NCBI GenBank assembly: GCA_947475735.1
Contig: CANJLQ010000012.1
Coordinates: forward strand, 90,339-154,338
Direction of reading: 5' to 3'
DNA length: 64,000 bases
From: Caulobacteraceae bacterium
Lineage (GTDB): Bacteria; Pseudomonadota; Alphaproteobacteria; Caulobacterales; Caulobacteraceae
The position numbers and the translations under genes are program-made. Under the pieces are notes generated by a model. It saw nothing but the letters and a program-made list of their open reading frames with translations. It was not told where the DNA came from and ran no database searches. Positions 15,870 to 24,560 of this stretch are shown piece by piece (position 1 is the stretch's first letter; each line of letters starts with the position of its first letter).

Positions 15870-17084
15870 TCAGAGCGGCGCTGACCATGATCCGGGCTGG
15901 GTGATGTGAACGTGGCGATCGTAAATCCGCCGAAGCGCCAGCTCGGGGAGAATTCGGGTCACGACTTGGTCATACCCCGTGAAAAGCACCTGATACTGGT
16001 CCTCGTCGCCCTCGATGATCTCCCGCCAGACGGCCGGGCGGTATCGGGCGAGGATGCTGAGCTGATACAGCAGCACAAGGTGGATCGAGAACGGCTCCTG
16101 AACCTCGCCGAAGAGGGGCTTTATCCAGCTCTGGCCGCACATCGCAGACTTGTAGGTTTTTAACGTCTCCCACCAATGTCCGCCGACGGTCGTCGGCCAC
16201 TTCCCCTCCCAATGGGTGGAACCGGCATAGGTCTTGATGTCGAGTTCCGTAAGAGGCGGGCCATGCGTAATCAGGTGGTCCCGGGGGATGGCCAACGTCG
16301 TTCCGAGTCCCAGCCAGGTGTAGTCCCGTGCCCTTTTCGGGATCACCGCCGACAACGGGCCTGCCCGCTGCGCGTCATCGACATCCTCGCCCATATTTCG
16401 AGATGAATGGAAGATGCGGAAGTTGAAGGGCCATTCACCGGTGACATAGCGATAAGCGTCCGCGAGCTCCGGCACACGGGCAAACAGGGCCATCATGCCG
16501 ACGCTCCTGTCCTCACCGTCCGGCCCGCCTCGAACGGGTGCCTTGCGCAGGGCGATCCGGCTCGCGTCGATGGCTGAGGCGCGGAGAAACTCCGGATAGA
16601 ACCCGCCTTCCTTCACATAGACGTATTCGTTGGCGGGAAACGCCTTGTCGGGGTCGACGAAGTTTCCGAGGCCGTGCCCCTTCTTCGTGAAACGCTCGAG
16701 CTGGGGCAGATCGACGTCGTTCGCGGGATCTGCAGCCACGATGGCGCTCGCGAACCACATGCAGCCATAGTAGTTCGCGACGGTCTTGAGGGTGAGCGTC
16801 TGGCGCGGCTCCCGGAGGTTCTCCCGGGCATTCCTCAGGCAGTAGCTCAGTGCCAGAGCCTTCGCCTCGGCCTTTTCGCGGCCGATCAAGACATCCGCGC
16901 GCTCGGCCCGCTCCATGATGAGTTTGAGCGCCAGAGCGCGGCTTTCCCACATCGAGAGTTGCGTCCAGATCTGTTCGATCGGGCTCTCGGAAATCAGCAG
17001 CAAACGGCCGCCGTCTTCATCTCCACTTCGCGCCATCACAGCCCTCCGAAACGTCCGCCAGTCCGAGGGGCCGACCCGTGCCAT
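15870..17084 (-). CDS. YaaC-like protein
   Basis: The 404-residue protein resembles the YaaC family: an N-terminal WTQLSMWESRALALKLI segment, LTLKTVANYYGCMWFASAI (about residues 95-115), and a C-terminal LVLLYQLSILARYRPAVW. YaaC-like proteins are helical, of unknown activity, and are often found near conflict genes. The 3' end overlaps the open frame of the MNT-HEPN gene, so the two form an operon. The ATG at 17084 is used; ATG 17036 is an alternative. Confidence 0.65.
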   Translation of the reverse strand: MARVGPSDWRTFRRAVMARSGDEDGGRLLLISESPIEQIWTQLSMWESRALALKLIMERAERADVLIGREKAEAKALALSYCLRNARENLREPRQTLTLKTVANYYGCMWFASAIVAADPANDVDLPQLERFTKKGHGLGNFVDPDKAFPANEYVYVKEGGFYPEFLRASAIDASRIALRKAPVRGGPDGEDRSVGMMALFARVPELADAYRYVTGEWPFNFRIFHSSRNMGEDVDDAQRAGPLSAVIPKRARDYTWLGLGTTLAIPRDHLITHGPPLTELDIKTYAGSTHWEGKWPTTVGGHWWETLKTYKSAMCGQSWIKPLFGEVQEPFSIHLVLLYQLSILARYRPAVWREIIEGDEDQYQVLFTGYDQVVTRILPELALRRIYDRHVHITQPGSWSAPL

Positions 17085-17259
17085 TGACCATGGCAGGGAC
17101 TATGGACACCGGCGCGACTCACCGCATTATGCTGTCGGGTTAGGCGCCTGTGACCTGTCGCCGGGTCAAACGTCTCAATTTTTCCAGACATTCCCGGCTC
17201 CGTTTCCCTCGTGTGCCGCAGTGTAATCGGCGACCTGCGCATGCACTGAGGCAAACGTC

Positions 17260-18060
17260 ATGGTCGAACTCGACATCCATCTGAACGCCGTCTCCCTGAC
17301 CCGGCTGAAGTCCGGGCTCCGTCAAACCGCTCCAAACATCAAATCCTCCCACCGCGTCGAGGCGCTTGCCCGGGGGCTGGGCTACCGTTCGAACGCCGAG
17401 CTTCGCGCGCGACTCGTCGAGACGAGGCCCGCCCGACGGGTCGATACGGCCGCCTTCACCGGATACCTGTCCGAACACGGCTTCGACGCATCGGCCGCCC
17501 TTCTGCTCCGCGCGGCGGGACATGCGATTACCCTCGATGTGATGGATCGGGATGACCGTCTCCATAAATGGGGTTGGGGTTGCGGTCGGCCGGAAAGGCG
17601 CGACGGCCGGTGGGAGACCCCTTACGAAAACTACGACCGCTTCCTGCGATACCGAGACGAGCTCACGGATATCCGGGTCGCCGATCAAGTGCTGCGCGCG
17701 ATCGCGATGCTCTCGCGCGTGCCCGCCACCCGGACGATCCGCCCGGACACGGACAGCTATCGCCTAAAGCACATCGCGGAGAACTTCCCCTGCGACTATC
17801 CGGATGGCGAACTCCTCGGACCGGAGTATGTCGCCAATGGACCGCTCATCGTCGCCGCGTCCCACTTCGGATTCCGCTACCGCACGGGTCGGGACCCGCA
17901 GGGGTACGAATGGCCCAATGTGACCTTCAACATGTCCCAGTCGCATCTGCTGGAGCTCGACATCGTCTGCCGACCGAACGGCGCGCGCGCACAAGCGCGA
18001 CGCCGCAGACAAGAAGCCGGCCGGTACGGGTCTCTCTGGCCGCAGATCAGAGCCGCCTGA
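17260..18060 (+). CDS. Conserved hypothetical ICE protein
   Basis: The 266-residue protein starts with a short helical segment (residues 8-50, ending SHRVEALARGLGYRSNAEL) seen at the start of several plasmid and ICE proteins. The remainder contains no motif I recognise. It has no signal peptide or membrane segment. It is transcribed divergently from the YaaC-like gene and is followed 73 bases later by the HEPN-like gene. Confidence 0.6.
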   Translation: MVELDIHLNAVSLTRLKSGLRQTAPNIKSSHRVEALARGLGYRSNAELRARLVETRPARRVDTAAFTGYLSEHGFDASAALLLRAAGHAITLDVMDRDDRLHKWGWGCGRPERRDGRWETPYENYDRFLRYRDELTDIRVADQVLRAIAMLSRVPATRTIRPDTDSYRLKHIAENFPCDYPDGELLGPEYVANGPLIVAASHFGFRYRTGRDPQGYEWPNVTFNMSQSHLLELDIVCRPNGARAQARRRRQEAGRYGSLWPQIRAA

Positions 18061-18133
18061 CACCGTCGCTTGGCCCTTCCCGCCGGCGGCGGCCTTTGGT
18101 GGGATGGGCCGGCGGCGGTCACGGTCGCCAGAA

Positions 18134-18907
18134 ATGCAAAGCGAGACCATGATCGAGGACAACGCCGACGAGACGCCGTTCCGATGGCGGAACTGCCATG
18201 CCGACATCGGGACCTGGCGCCATGCCCAGACGCTGGAACTGTTGCTGACCGACGTCATTCGGCCCGGGTTGGAAAACCTTGGGGCCAAGATCGTCGCGCT
18301 CGGCGAGAGCGACGATCCGGGCGACATCTTCTTCCAGTCGGACGTCGAGGAGATGCTGAATGAAACGAAGCTGACCTACGCCCTCGCCATCCAGTCGATC
18401 TGGGAACGCCAATTCCGCGCCTATGTAAAGGGCGTCGCGCGCGATCTCCGCCCAGACCTGGACCTAGAGCGCAAGCTGGAAAAGGCGGACTGGAACTCCC
18501 TAACGGGGCAGTTTCGCCGGTTGCGCGGCATTCGACTCGAGGCGTTTCCCAGTTTTCCGGCGCTCGACACCCTTCAGCATCTTGGAAACGCCTGCCGCCA
18601 TGGGGACGGCGACTCGGCGCGCATCCTTGCCGCCCGATGCCCCGACCTTTGGAAGACCTATCCGCCTCTGCCTGACGCGTTTGGCGGACCCGTCGATGTT
18701 CCACGGACCGTGGCGCTGATCGACCTTCCGGTGGCGCGCCTGCATGAGTTCGTGGAGGCCATCGCCCGGTTCTGGCGCGACGCGAGCTATATTTACAACG
18801 AGAGCATCGAGCGAAAACACGAGAGTCTCGTGAAGCAGCTGGAGCGTGAGAGACATGAACGGGAGTGGCTCCCGACGATTGCTATGGCCGAGAAGCCTGA
18901 GGCCTGA
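18134..18907 (+). CDS. HEPN-like protein
   Basis: The 257-residue helical protein has LQHLGNACRHGDGDSARIL near residue 150, resembling the conserved NxxxH/G region of HEPN-type proteins involved in RNA-targeting conflict systems. A preceding helix (YALAIQSIWERQFRAYVKG) fits that fold. No partner domain is seen. The start could be ATG 18134 or ATG 18149; neither has a strong ribosome site. Confidence 0.5.
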   Translation: MQSETMIEDNADETPFRWRNCHADIGTWRHAQTLELLLTDVIRPGLENLGAKIVALGESDDPGDIFFQSDVEEMLNETKLTYALAIQSIWERQFRAYVKGVARDLRPDLDLERKLEKADWNSLTGQFRRLRGIRLEAFPSFPALDTLQHLGNACRHGDGDSARILAARCPDLWKTYPPLPDAFGGPVDVPRTVALIDLPVARLHEFVEAIARFWRDASYIYNESIERKHESLVKQLERERHEREWLPTIAMAEKPEA

Positions 18908-19031
18908 CGCTTGTTGACGCCATCGATTTGCGCGTCAGCGCCGGGCAGTCTGGCGGCGCGGCGAGGTCGCCCTATCTGTTCTGCACCGCCCACCCTCCGG
19001 GCCCTTCAACCCCAGACCATAGAGTCCCATA

Positions 19032-19394
19032 TTGCCAGACCTGCGCGAACTCATCGAAACCACCGTCCTGGGCGATCTGACCAAACGCTATCTCATCGTC
19101 TATCGTATCTCCACCGAGGCAGAGACGTCCCTCTCGGGCAATCGCGACGCCCGCTACCGGAATCTCATCGAGAAGCTCGAACGTCTCGAAGCGGAGCGAC
19201 TGTCCCTGTTCGAGGATGAAGGCCACGTTTCGACGTCGTGCTGGATCGTGCGCAGCCCGCTGAGCGCGGCCCAGCTCGGCGGAGATCTGCACAATCCGCT
19301 CGACAAGGTGAATGATCACCTCGCCGTCTTCGAGGTCGACGACGAAAATCAGTGGTCGATGCCGGATGCGCGCGACCGCACGGCGCCCGTCTAG
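19032..19394 (+). CDS. Small protein with Cas2/SinR-like fold
   Basis: This 120-residue protein has the strand-helix-strand pattern of the SinR/Cas2/VapD group: YLIVYRIST, a long helix, TSCWIVRSP, a second helix with PLDKVNDHL, and AVFEVDDENQW. In that group such proteins are small endoribonucleases or structural subunits. No cas genes or CRISPR repeats are nearby, so it is not a CRISPR adaptation protein. The start codon is TTG and is uncertain. Confidence 0.5.
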   Translation: MPDLRELIETTVLGDLTKRYLIVYRISTEAETSLSGNRDARYRNLIEKLERLEAERLSLFEDEGHVSTSCWIVRSPLSAAQLGGDLHNPLDKVNDHLAVFEVDDENQWSMPDARDRTAPV

Positions 19395-19473
19395 GGCCGG
19401 CCGTCGCGCGACGGCTCCGCAGATCTATGACGGCGTGCCCGTCCGGCTTCCCTGATGGGCGCTGCGGCGAGGC

Positions 19474-20387
19474 TCATTCGTAGAAGCTGGAGGTGTCGAC
19501 CTCTAGGTCGACGATCTCTTCGAATTTCGCAGGATCGGCGGCCTGGGTGATGACGGTGGCCGTGAATGGATAGTTGTCCGACATCGAGGCGCCGTCGCCG
19601 TTCCGCCTATCAGATCCAGATCCATACTGAAGGGTGACATAGACGGTCCCCGAAACGCCAAAGCGAATCTGATTCGGGCCGATCCCGGCGATCTCGATCT
19701 CTTCGGTGTCGTGACCTTCGATCTGGGTGTGGGTGGACAGTTCGTCGAGTTCGCCGATCACCTCGCCAATCATGCGGTCTATGATCTGCTGGTCGATCTG
19801 ACCGCGAAGTTCCGAGATGACGGACGACCGGCATTCTTCGGCCATGTCGAGCAGGCCTTCGATAGAGTCGAAGATATCGGCGGCGAGACCCCGGATGGCG
19901 ATGTCGTCAGCGAGGACGGTGTTGGCCTTCAGGTGGGTCCGCTTGTTCAGTTCGTCCATCGCCTCGGTGAGCGGCTTCACGAAGTCGTCGGCGTGGAGGC
20001 CCAGGGTCTTCTCGACGTAGTCGGGGTCATGCCGCCATGGGTGATGTAGGCGGCCCGCTGCGCCCGCGTGACCGTCATTGTATCCTTGGCCTGGACGAAC
20101 CATGCGCAGGCGCGCACCTGATCTTCCGGAGCCAGGTCGTGCAGAAGATGAGTTGTCAGCTCGCGCGAGGCCGCCGCGAACAGATTACCCCGGATCGGAT
20201 TGCCTTCGTCTCGCGCCGTGCGCAGCGCGCCGGTCAGCACCTTGTCGGCGAAGTCGTCCAGCGGACGCCGGTCTCGCAGTCGCTGGGCCTGACAATCGAT
20301 TGCGTCCCACGCCGGTGGGGCGACGGTGGCTTTGGCGACCGGCGCGGCGAGGGCTTTGGCGGCGGGCTTGGGCGTGGGGGCTGTCAT
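19474..20387 (-). pseudogene. Frameshifted gene of unknown function
   Basis: Two frames join to make one protein of about 304 residues. The first runs from ATG 20387 through VTRAQRAAYITHGG; at about 20027-20035 it shifts into the frame beginning DPDYVEKTLGLHADDFVKP and running to 19474. A one-base loss at the junction explains this. The second half is helical, then ends in a beta-rich domain (FGVSGTVYVTLQYGS and SDNYPFTATV). I do not recognise the family with confidence. It may be a real mutation, an assembly error, or a recoding site. Confidence 0.6.
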
Positions 20388-20466
20388 GGCTTCTAGGTGA
20401 TGACGCGTCGGGCGATCCGCAATCACATGCCGTTCGTCGCGCCGCTTGCCAAAGACCAATAAAGAG

Positions 20467-20491
20467 CCGCGCGCCCCCGAAGGGCGCGCGG
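20467..20491 (-). terminator. Rho-independent terminator of the ParB-like gene
   Basis: CCGCGCGCCC and GGGCGCGCGG form a 10-base stem with a 5-base loop between the ParB-like gene and the frameshifted gene. On the minus strand it is followed by CTCTTTATT, so it fits a terminator for the gene ending at 20518. Confidence 0.7.
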
Positions 20492-20517
20492 CGAGTTTGT
20501 GAGGTCGCGGCTGACCT

Positions 20518-22563
20518 CTACTCGGCTGCTAAGGGATAGGCGTCGGCGTCCGTCGCCTCCCCCTCTCCATCGGCAGGCGCTGCTTCCCCTTCCGCCTCCG
20601 ACACCGCAGGTTCGGTGCGCAGGACGGCGGGAAGCCAGCCCTTGCCCTCGACCAGACGTTCCGCCGCCTCGGCCATGTCGCCCTTCTTGAACCCGGCGAT
20701 CCGATCGGCTTCCTCGGCATTGGTGGCCCCGGTCACATCTTCCAGCACCCGCGCCTTGGCGACCCGACTGAAATAGCTGGCGGCGGTGGCGCTCCACGTC
20801 CCGGCCATGTCGAGACCGACCTCGGTCGCCAGCCGCTCGGCCAGCGCCAAGGCCCCCGGCCTGCGGTCGTGCGGATCGCGCACGGCGTAGAGGCCCACCC
20901 CGACGCAGCAGGCCATGAGGTCCAAAAGATCCGCCCGGCGCATGGGCGCCAAAACCTCCCAGAGGGCGTCCGCCCGCTCGGGTAGACGGGCGCCCCACGC
21001 CTCGCACCGGTCGCGGACCCTACGCCCGGCGGGACCGTCCTCCACTCCCGGCGCCAGCCGATCCAGACCGTTGACGGTCAGCCGAAGCTGCAGCGGCGTC
21101 CACATTCCGTAGCCGGGATAGAAGACCTGCAAGGCCAGGGCGTGAACCACCGTGGCGAGGGCGGCGGCGGCGTCGGCCTGAACCGCATCACGCAGCCCCA
21201 TGGTCTTGTGGGCGGTCAGATCGATCAGCAGACGATCCGACAGACCGGGGCCTTCATCCGGCTCCGTCTCCTCACGACGCCCTTCACGGCCCGCGTCGCC
21301 CCCGGTTCCCGTCCCGTCATCCTCGCCCTCGATGTCGGGGGCCTCCGGATCGAACGCCCGATTTGAGACGACATCCTCAGGCCGGACCAGACCGCGCTCA
21401 AAGCGGGCGAGACCGTCATGGCCGAGCAGGACCATGATCCCGGCCCGCGCCTTGACCTCGACCGGATAGTCGAAGTCCGGGCCGAGGGCCTGCAAGGCCT
21501 TGTCGATATCCTCCAGCCGGGCATCCACCTCGGGCGGCAAGGCCTCCGCGCTGTCCGTCTCCGAAACGAGCCGATCATACTCCTCCGACAGAGCGGTGAT
21601 GGCGGCGGCGTCCGCCTCCGACCGTTCAACGGCGACCGGATAGACCCGACCCAAGGCCGAGACCTCGGCATATTCCCCGGCGGCCTCGGCCCATTTCCAG
21701 CCTTCGCGCGCGCGGGCTTCGTCCGCCAGCCCGACCAGCTTCTCCGAGACGAGGCGGTCGAGCAGGCCCACGTCCTCGAACCATCCCCCGCCGTCCTCGG
21801 TGAAGAGGTCGCGCAGGATGGAGCCGCCCTCGGCCTCATAGGCTTCGCTGCCGACGAAGGCCGCGCGCCGGTCATCGGCGCGGACCTTGGACTCGGTCAT
21901 GGCGCGCCGGATGGCGTAGGCGGGGGTGTGGGGACCGATCTGTTCCAGCACCTGCCGTTGCCGGTCCTGATCCTCGCTGACGCAGAATGCGGTCAGTTGG
22001 TCCAGCGCCAGCCGCTCCTCACGATAGGCCGTCATCAACTCTGGCGCCGCCGCCGCGAGACGAAGGCGCTGGCGCACCACATGAGCCGACACCCCGAACC
22101 GGGCGCCGATCTCCTCGGGGCCATATCCCTTCTCCTCGGCCAGCCGCCGGAAGGCCTCGACCTGGTCGGCGGGGTGCATGGCCTCGCGGGTGATGTTCTC
22201 ATCGAGGCTGATTTCATGGGCGTCGTTGTCGGCGTCCACGATCACCTTGACCGGATGGGTCCGCTTGATGGCCTTGCGTTTGGACAGCAGCCGCAACGCC
22301 TGCCGCCGACCCTCCCCGATGGTCACCAAGTAGTTTCCCGTAGGCCCGCCCTCGTCATTCACCTCGATCTCCACCACGGGCGGCTGCAACACCCCCTTGG
22401 CCTTGATCGAGGCCGCGAGCGCCTCGATGGCCGCCGCCGAATGCGGGGTCTTCCTCGCGTTCTTCGGCGAGGCCTTGAGCTGGTTCAGGGGCACGAACAC
22501 CTCCGCGCCGTGCTGCGGCGCGATCGCCTCCGTGGCGGGGGATTCGATAGGTTGAGCGGTCAT
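20518..22563 (-). CDS. ParB/RepB/Spo0J family protein
   Basis: The 681-residue protein begins with a ParB nuclease-like domain (FVPLNQLKASPKNARK, then IGEGRRQALRLL and the EISLDENITREAMHP block) and a helix-turn-helix (YGPEEIGARFGVSAHVVRQRL). The long C-terminal part is specific to ICE and plasmid versions and ends in an acidic tail rich in Glu and Ala. Such proteins are common on alphaproteobacterial conjugative elements and probably help stability or gene control rather than chromosome partition; no ParA is seen nearby. The ATG at 22563 is preceded by GGAGGCAG. Confidence 0.9.
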   Translation of the reverse strand: MTAQPIESPATEAIAPQHGAEVFVPLNQLKASPKNARKTPHSAAAIEALAASIKAKGVLQPPVVEIEVNDEGGPTGNYLVTIGEGRRQALRLLSKRKAIKRTHPVKVIVDADNDAHEISLDENITREAMHPADQVEAFRRLAEEKGYGPEEIGARFGVSAHVVRQRLRLAAAAPELMTAYREERLALDQLTAFCVSEDQDRQRQVLEQIGPHTPAYAIRRAMTESKVRADDRRAAFVGSEAYEAEGGSILRDLFTEDGGGWFEDVGLLDRLVSEKLVGLADEARAREGWKWAEAAGEYAEVSALGRVYPVAVERSEADAAAITALSEEYDRLVSETDSAEALPPEVDARLEDIDKALQALGPDFDYPVEVKARAGIMVLLGHDGLARFERGLVRPEDVVSNRAFDPEAPDIEGEDDGTGTGGDAGREGRREETEPDEGPGLSDRLLIDLTAHKTMGLRDAVQADAAAALATVVHALALQVFYPGYGMWTPLQLRLTVNGLDRLAPGVEDGPAGRRVRDRCEAWGARLPERADALWEVLAPMRRADLLDLMACCVGVGLYAVRDPHDRRPGALALAERLATEVGLDMAGTWSATAASYFSRVAKARVLEDVTGATNAEEADRIAGFKKGDMAEAAERLVEGKGWLPAVLRTEPAVSEAEGEAAPADGEGEATDADAYPLAAE

Positions 22564-22888
22564 GTCTGCCTCCTTTGGGCAAGGGTTGCAGGCACGCGAA
22601 CTGCGCGCCTGAAACCCTGCCCGTCGGCGAGACCGGGGTAGCAAGGGCCAGGGCGGACCGGCCGGAGGGGGATCGCCCGGCCTGCACAAGCCTGACGTTC
22701 CTGCGAGCGATGACATCAATGGCCGGCGCGGAAGGTCGGGGAGACCGGCCGGTCCGGCGGCGCAGCCGCTTCACCCTGGCTCGCGCGAGGGCGGAGCCCT
22801 TAGTGCTTCCTGTTTCGCCCCCTCGTCGTCGGCACGCGACGCGGCGCGAGCGTCGAAACCGTTGACGCTTCCCCCATGGTCGCGGGAC

Positions 22889-23422
22889 ATGATCAGCGCC
22901 GTGCGATCATGCCGGTCTTTGAGACAGCGAGCCTTGGGCCTGGCCGTGACAAATCGGAAAAACCGGAACCTCAAGATCCCGACGGCGGCGGATTACGCCG
23001 CCTTTGACGGCGCGCACTGCCGGACCCTGTACCGCAGCCTCGCCGAGGGCTGGCGCTGCCCCGGATGCGCGCGCAGCAAGTTCGAGATTCTGCGCTGGAG
23101 CGTCCGCTTCCCCAGATCCGCGAACCGCTTCGAGGACTGGGTCGGCGGCTACCACACCCACCACGATCACGGGGTCGGCCCCGTTCGCTATGGGCAAGGC
23201 GGCCGGTTTCCGGATGTGGTGATGTGCGAGCAGTGCAACAGCGCCGATGGCACGGCCAAGCGCAAGCTGGGCCTGCCCGCTGCCTTCTCCTTCGCACCCC
23301 ACGAGATCCGCCAGTTCGTCTCCGCGACACCGCACGGCTTCCACGACATCGACTTCGGGCTTGCTCAGGCGATCTTCGACGCGATCCAGATTACGCCGCG
23401 GCTGTCATTTCGCTTTGACTAG
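22889..23422 (+). CDS. HNH-type nuclease-like protein
   Basis: The protein (about 177 residues) has a zinc-finger HNH layout: CPGC, then GGYHTHHDHGVGP with the metal-binding histidines, then CEQCNSADGTAKRKLG. This matches HNH proteins that cut DNA in phages and conjugative elements. It is divergent from the ParB-like gene. The start is uncertain: ATG 22889 is used, and core similarity only begins near 22970. Confidence 0.7.
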   Translation: MISAVRSCRSLRQRALGLAVTNRKNRNLKIPTAADYAAFDGAHCRTLYRSLAEGWRCPGCARSKFEILRWSVRFPRSANRFEDWVGGYHTHHDHGVGPVRYGQGGRFPDVVMCEQCNSADGTAKRKLGLPAAFSFAPHEIRQFVSATPHGFHDIDFGLAQAIFDAIQITPRLSFRFD

Positions 23423-23570
23423 GCGCGCACCCCGTTCCCGGGCGGATCATTGCGGCTGTTCCGGTCAGGACCACGCCCGCGACGATCACGACTTGCACGA
23501 CGATCAGCACGATGATCGCCGCGATCAGCCATCCCTCCGTCCTGTCGCGGCCGCCAGGGGTCATGAGACG

Positions 23571-23963
23571 TCAGAGCATCTGCGGCGGCGGCCAGGTGAT
23601 GCTGTTGAAGCGCGGCAGGAGAGCGAAAAAATCGGCCGCAGATCCCTCGTGTTCGATGAAGGCGAGCCCTTCCTGATCGATCGGCGTGATGTCGATCAGG
23701 GTCCCCGCGCCATCGCGCAGCAGCGAATGGGCGGCGAGACGTCGGAAACCGCCATGGTTGGTTTCGATCAGCCAACCGTGGACCGGAACCACGGCGGGAT
23801 CCTCCGCCGCGCGCCGAGCGGCATTGGCGTGGCAGTCGTTGCGCCGGGGCTCTGACCCGTCGCGGAAGATTATGGTTTGGCGTCGAGGCGCCGCCGCGCC
23901 GGCGGCGCGCTTTGTCAGCGCATCGAAATAGGCGACGTCATCTTCGCTCAGAAAGATCGTCAT
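23571..23963 (-). CDS. Small protein with a possible papain-like C-H-D triad
   Basis: The 130-residue protein has three blocks, NDCHANA (Cys44), AAHSLLRDG (His79) and LIDITPID (Asp91), in the order and spacing of a papain-like or transglutaminase-like fold. An invariant-looking VHGWLIE segment precedes the histidine. I do not know the family's function, and the fold is an inference. ATG 23963 is preceded by GGAGGTG. It is divergent from hipBA. Confidence 0.5.
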   Translation of the reverse strand: MTIFLSEDDVAYFDALTKRAAGAAAPRRQTIIFRDGSEPRRNDCHANAARRAAEDPAVVPVHGWLIETNHGGFRRLAAHSLLRDGAGTLIDITPIDQEGLAFIEHEGSAADFFALLPRFNSITWPPPQML

Positions 23964-24056
23964 CGTGGTCTGCTTCACCTCCGGCAGTTGGGACCCTGTA
24001 TCCCTCGCGGTGCGAGTGTTACGGGTTTGCCTGCGTTGAGCTGGCAGGTTACCAAT

Positions 24057-24208
24057 AACTCGCCATATTTGACGACTTAACGGCTATCCACTCGATAAAT
24101 CGCCACCAATGGCGACTTATCGCCTACAGACCATGAAAATCTCAACTCGCCATTATTGACGAGTTAACCCCTATTATCCCATATAAATCGTCGAAAGTGA
24201 CGACTTAT
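24057..24208. promoter_or_regulatory. Four palindromic operators upstream of hipB
   Basis: Four near-identical inverted repeats lie in 150 bases: 24057-24081, 24094-24121, 24144-24165 and 24183-24208. The half-sites share AxTCGyCA and its complement TGrCGAsTT around a 4-base centre. The second is nearly perfect (GATAAATCGCCA / TGGCGACTTATC). The fourth covers the hipB start codon. This is clear sequence evidence for a regulator binding region, most likely HipB itself, analogous to the multi-operator hipBA promoter of E. coli. Confidence 0.85.
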
Positions 24209-24560
24209 GAAACTCACCGCACTCAACACCGACGAAGCCGTTCTGGGAGAGCTTGGGCGCAGGCTAACCGATCATCGCATCGTGCGCGAACTGACCCAGG
24301 CGCAGGTCGCGGAAGCCGCCGGTGTCTCCAAGCGCACGATCGAACGTCTGGAGGCCGGCGAGTCGGTCCAGTTCAGCAACCTGATCCGCGTCATGCGCGT
24401 GCTCGACCGGTTGGATGGATTCGACCGGCTCCTGCCCGAGGCGCCCGCCAACCCGATCGATCTGCTGGAGCGCCAAGGAAAGGTTCGTCAGCGCGTTCGC
24501 CCCGACGGCGGCTCGTCCGAGCCCATTCACATGCGGTGGTCGTGGGGGGATAAGCGATGA
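24207..24560 (+). CDS. hipB: HipB-like XRE antitoxin
   Basis: The 117-residue protein has an XRE helix-turn-helix (LTQAQVAEAAGVSKRTIERLEAG, in residues 29-52) and a C-terminal extension. It precedes hipA with an overlap (24557-24560), the standard HipBA arrangement. It should repress the operon through the four operators upstream and neutralise HipA. The start lies within the fourth operator. Confidence 0.9.
   Translation: MKLTALNTDEAVLGELGRRLTDHRIVRELTQAQVAEAAGVSKRTIERLEAGESVQFSNLIRVMRVLDRLDGFDRLLPEAPANPIDLLERQGKVRQRVRPDGGSSEPIHMRWSWGDKR

Noticed and set aside
19032..19394. CRISPR adaptation gene
   Set aside because: The Cas2-like fold has no cas1, other cas genes or repeat array nearby.
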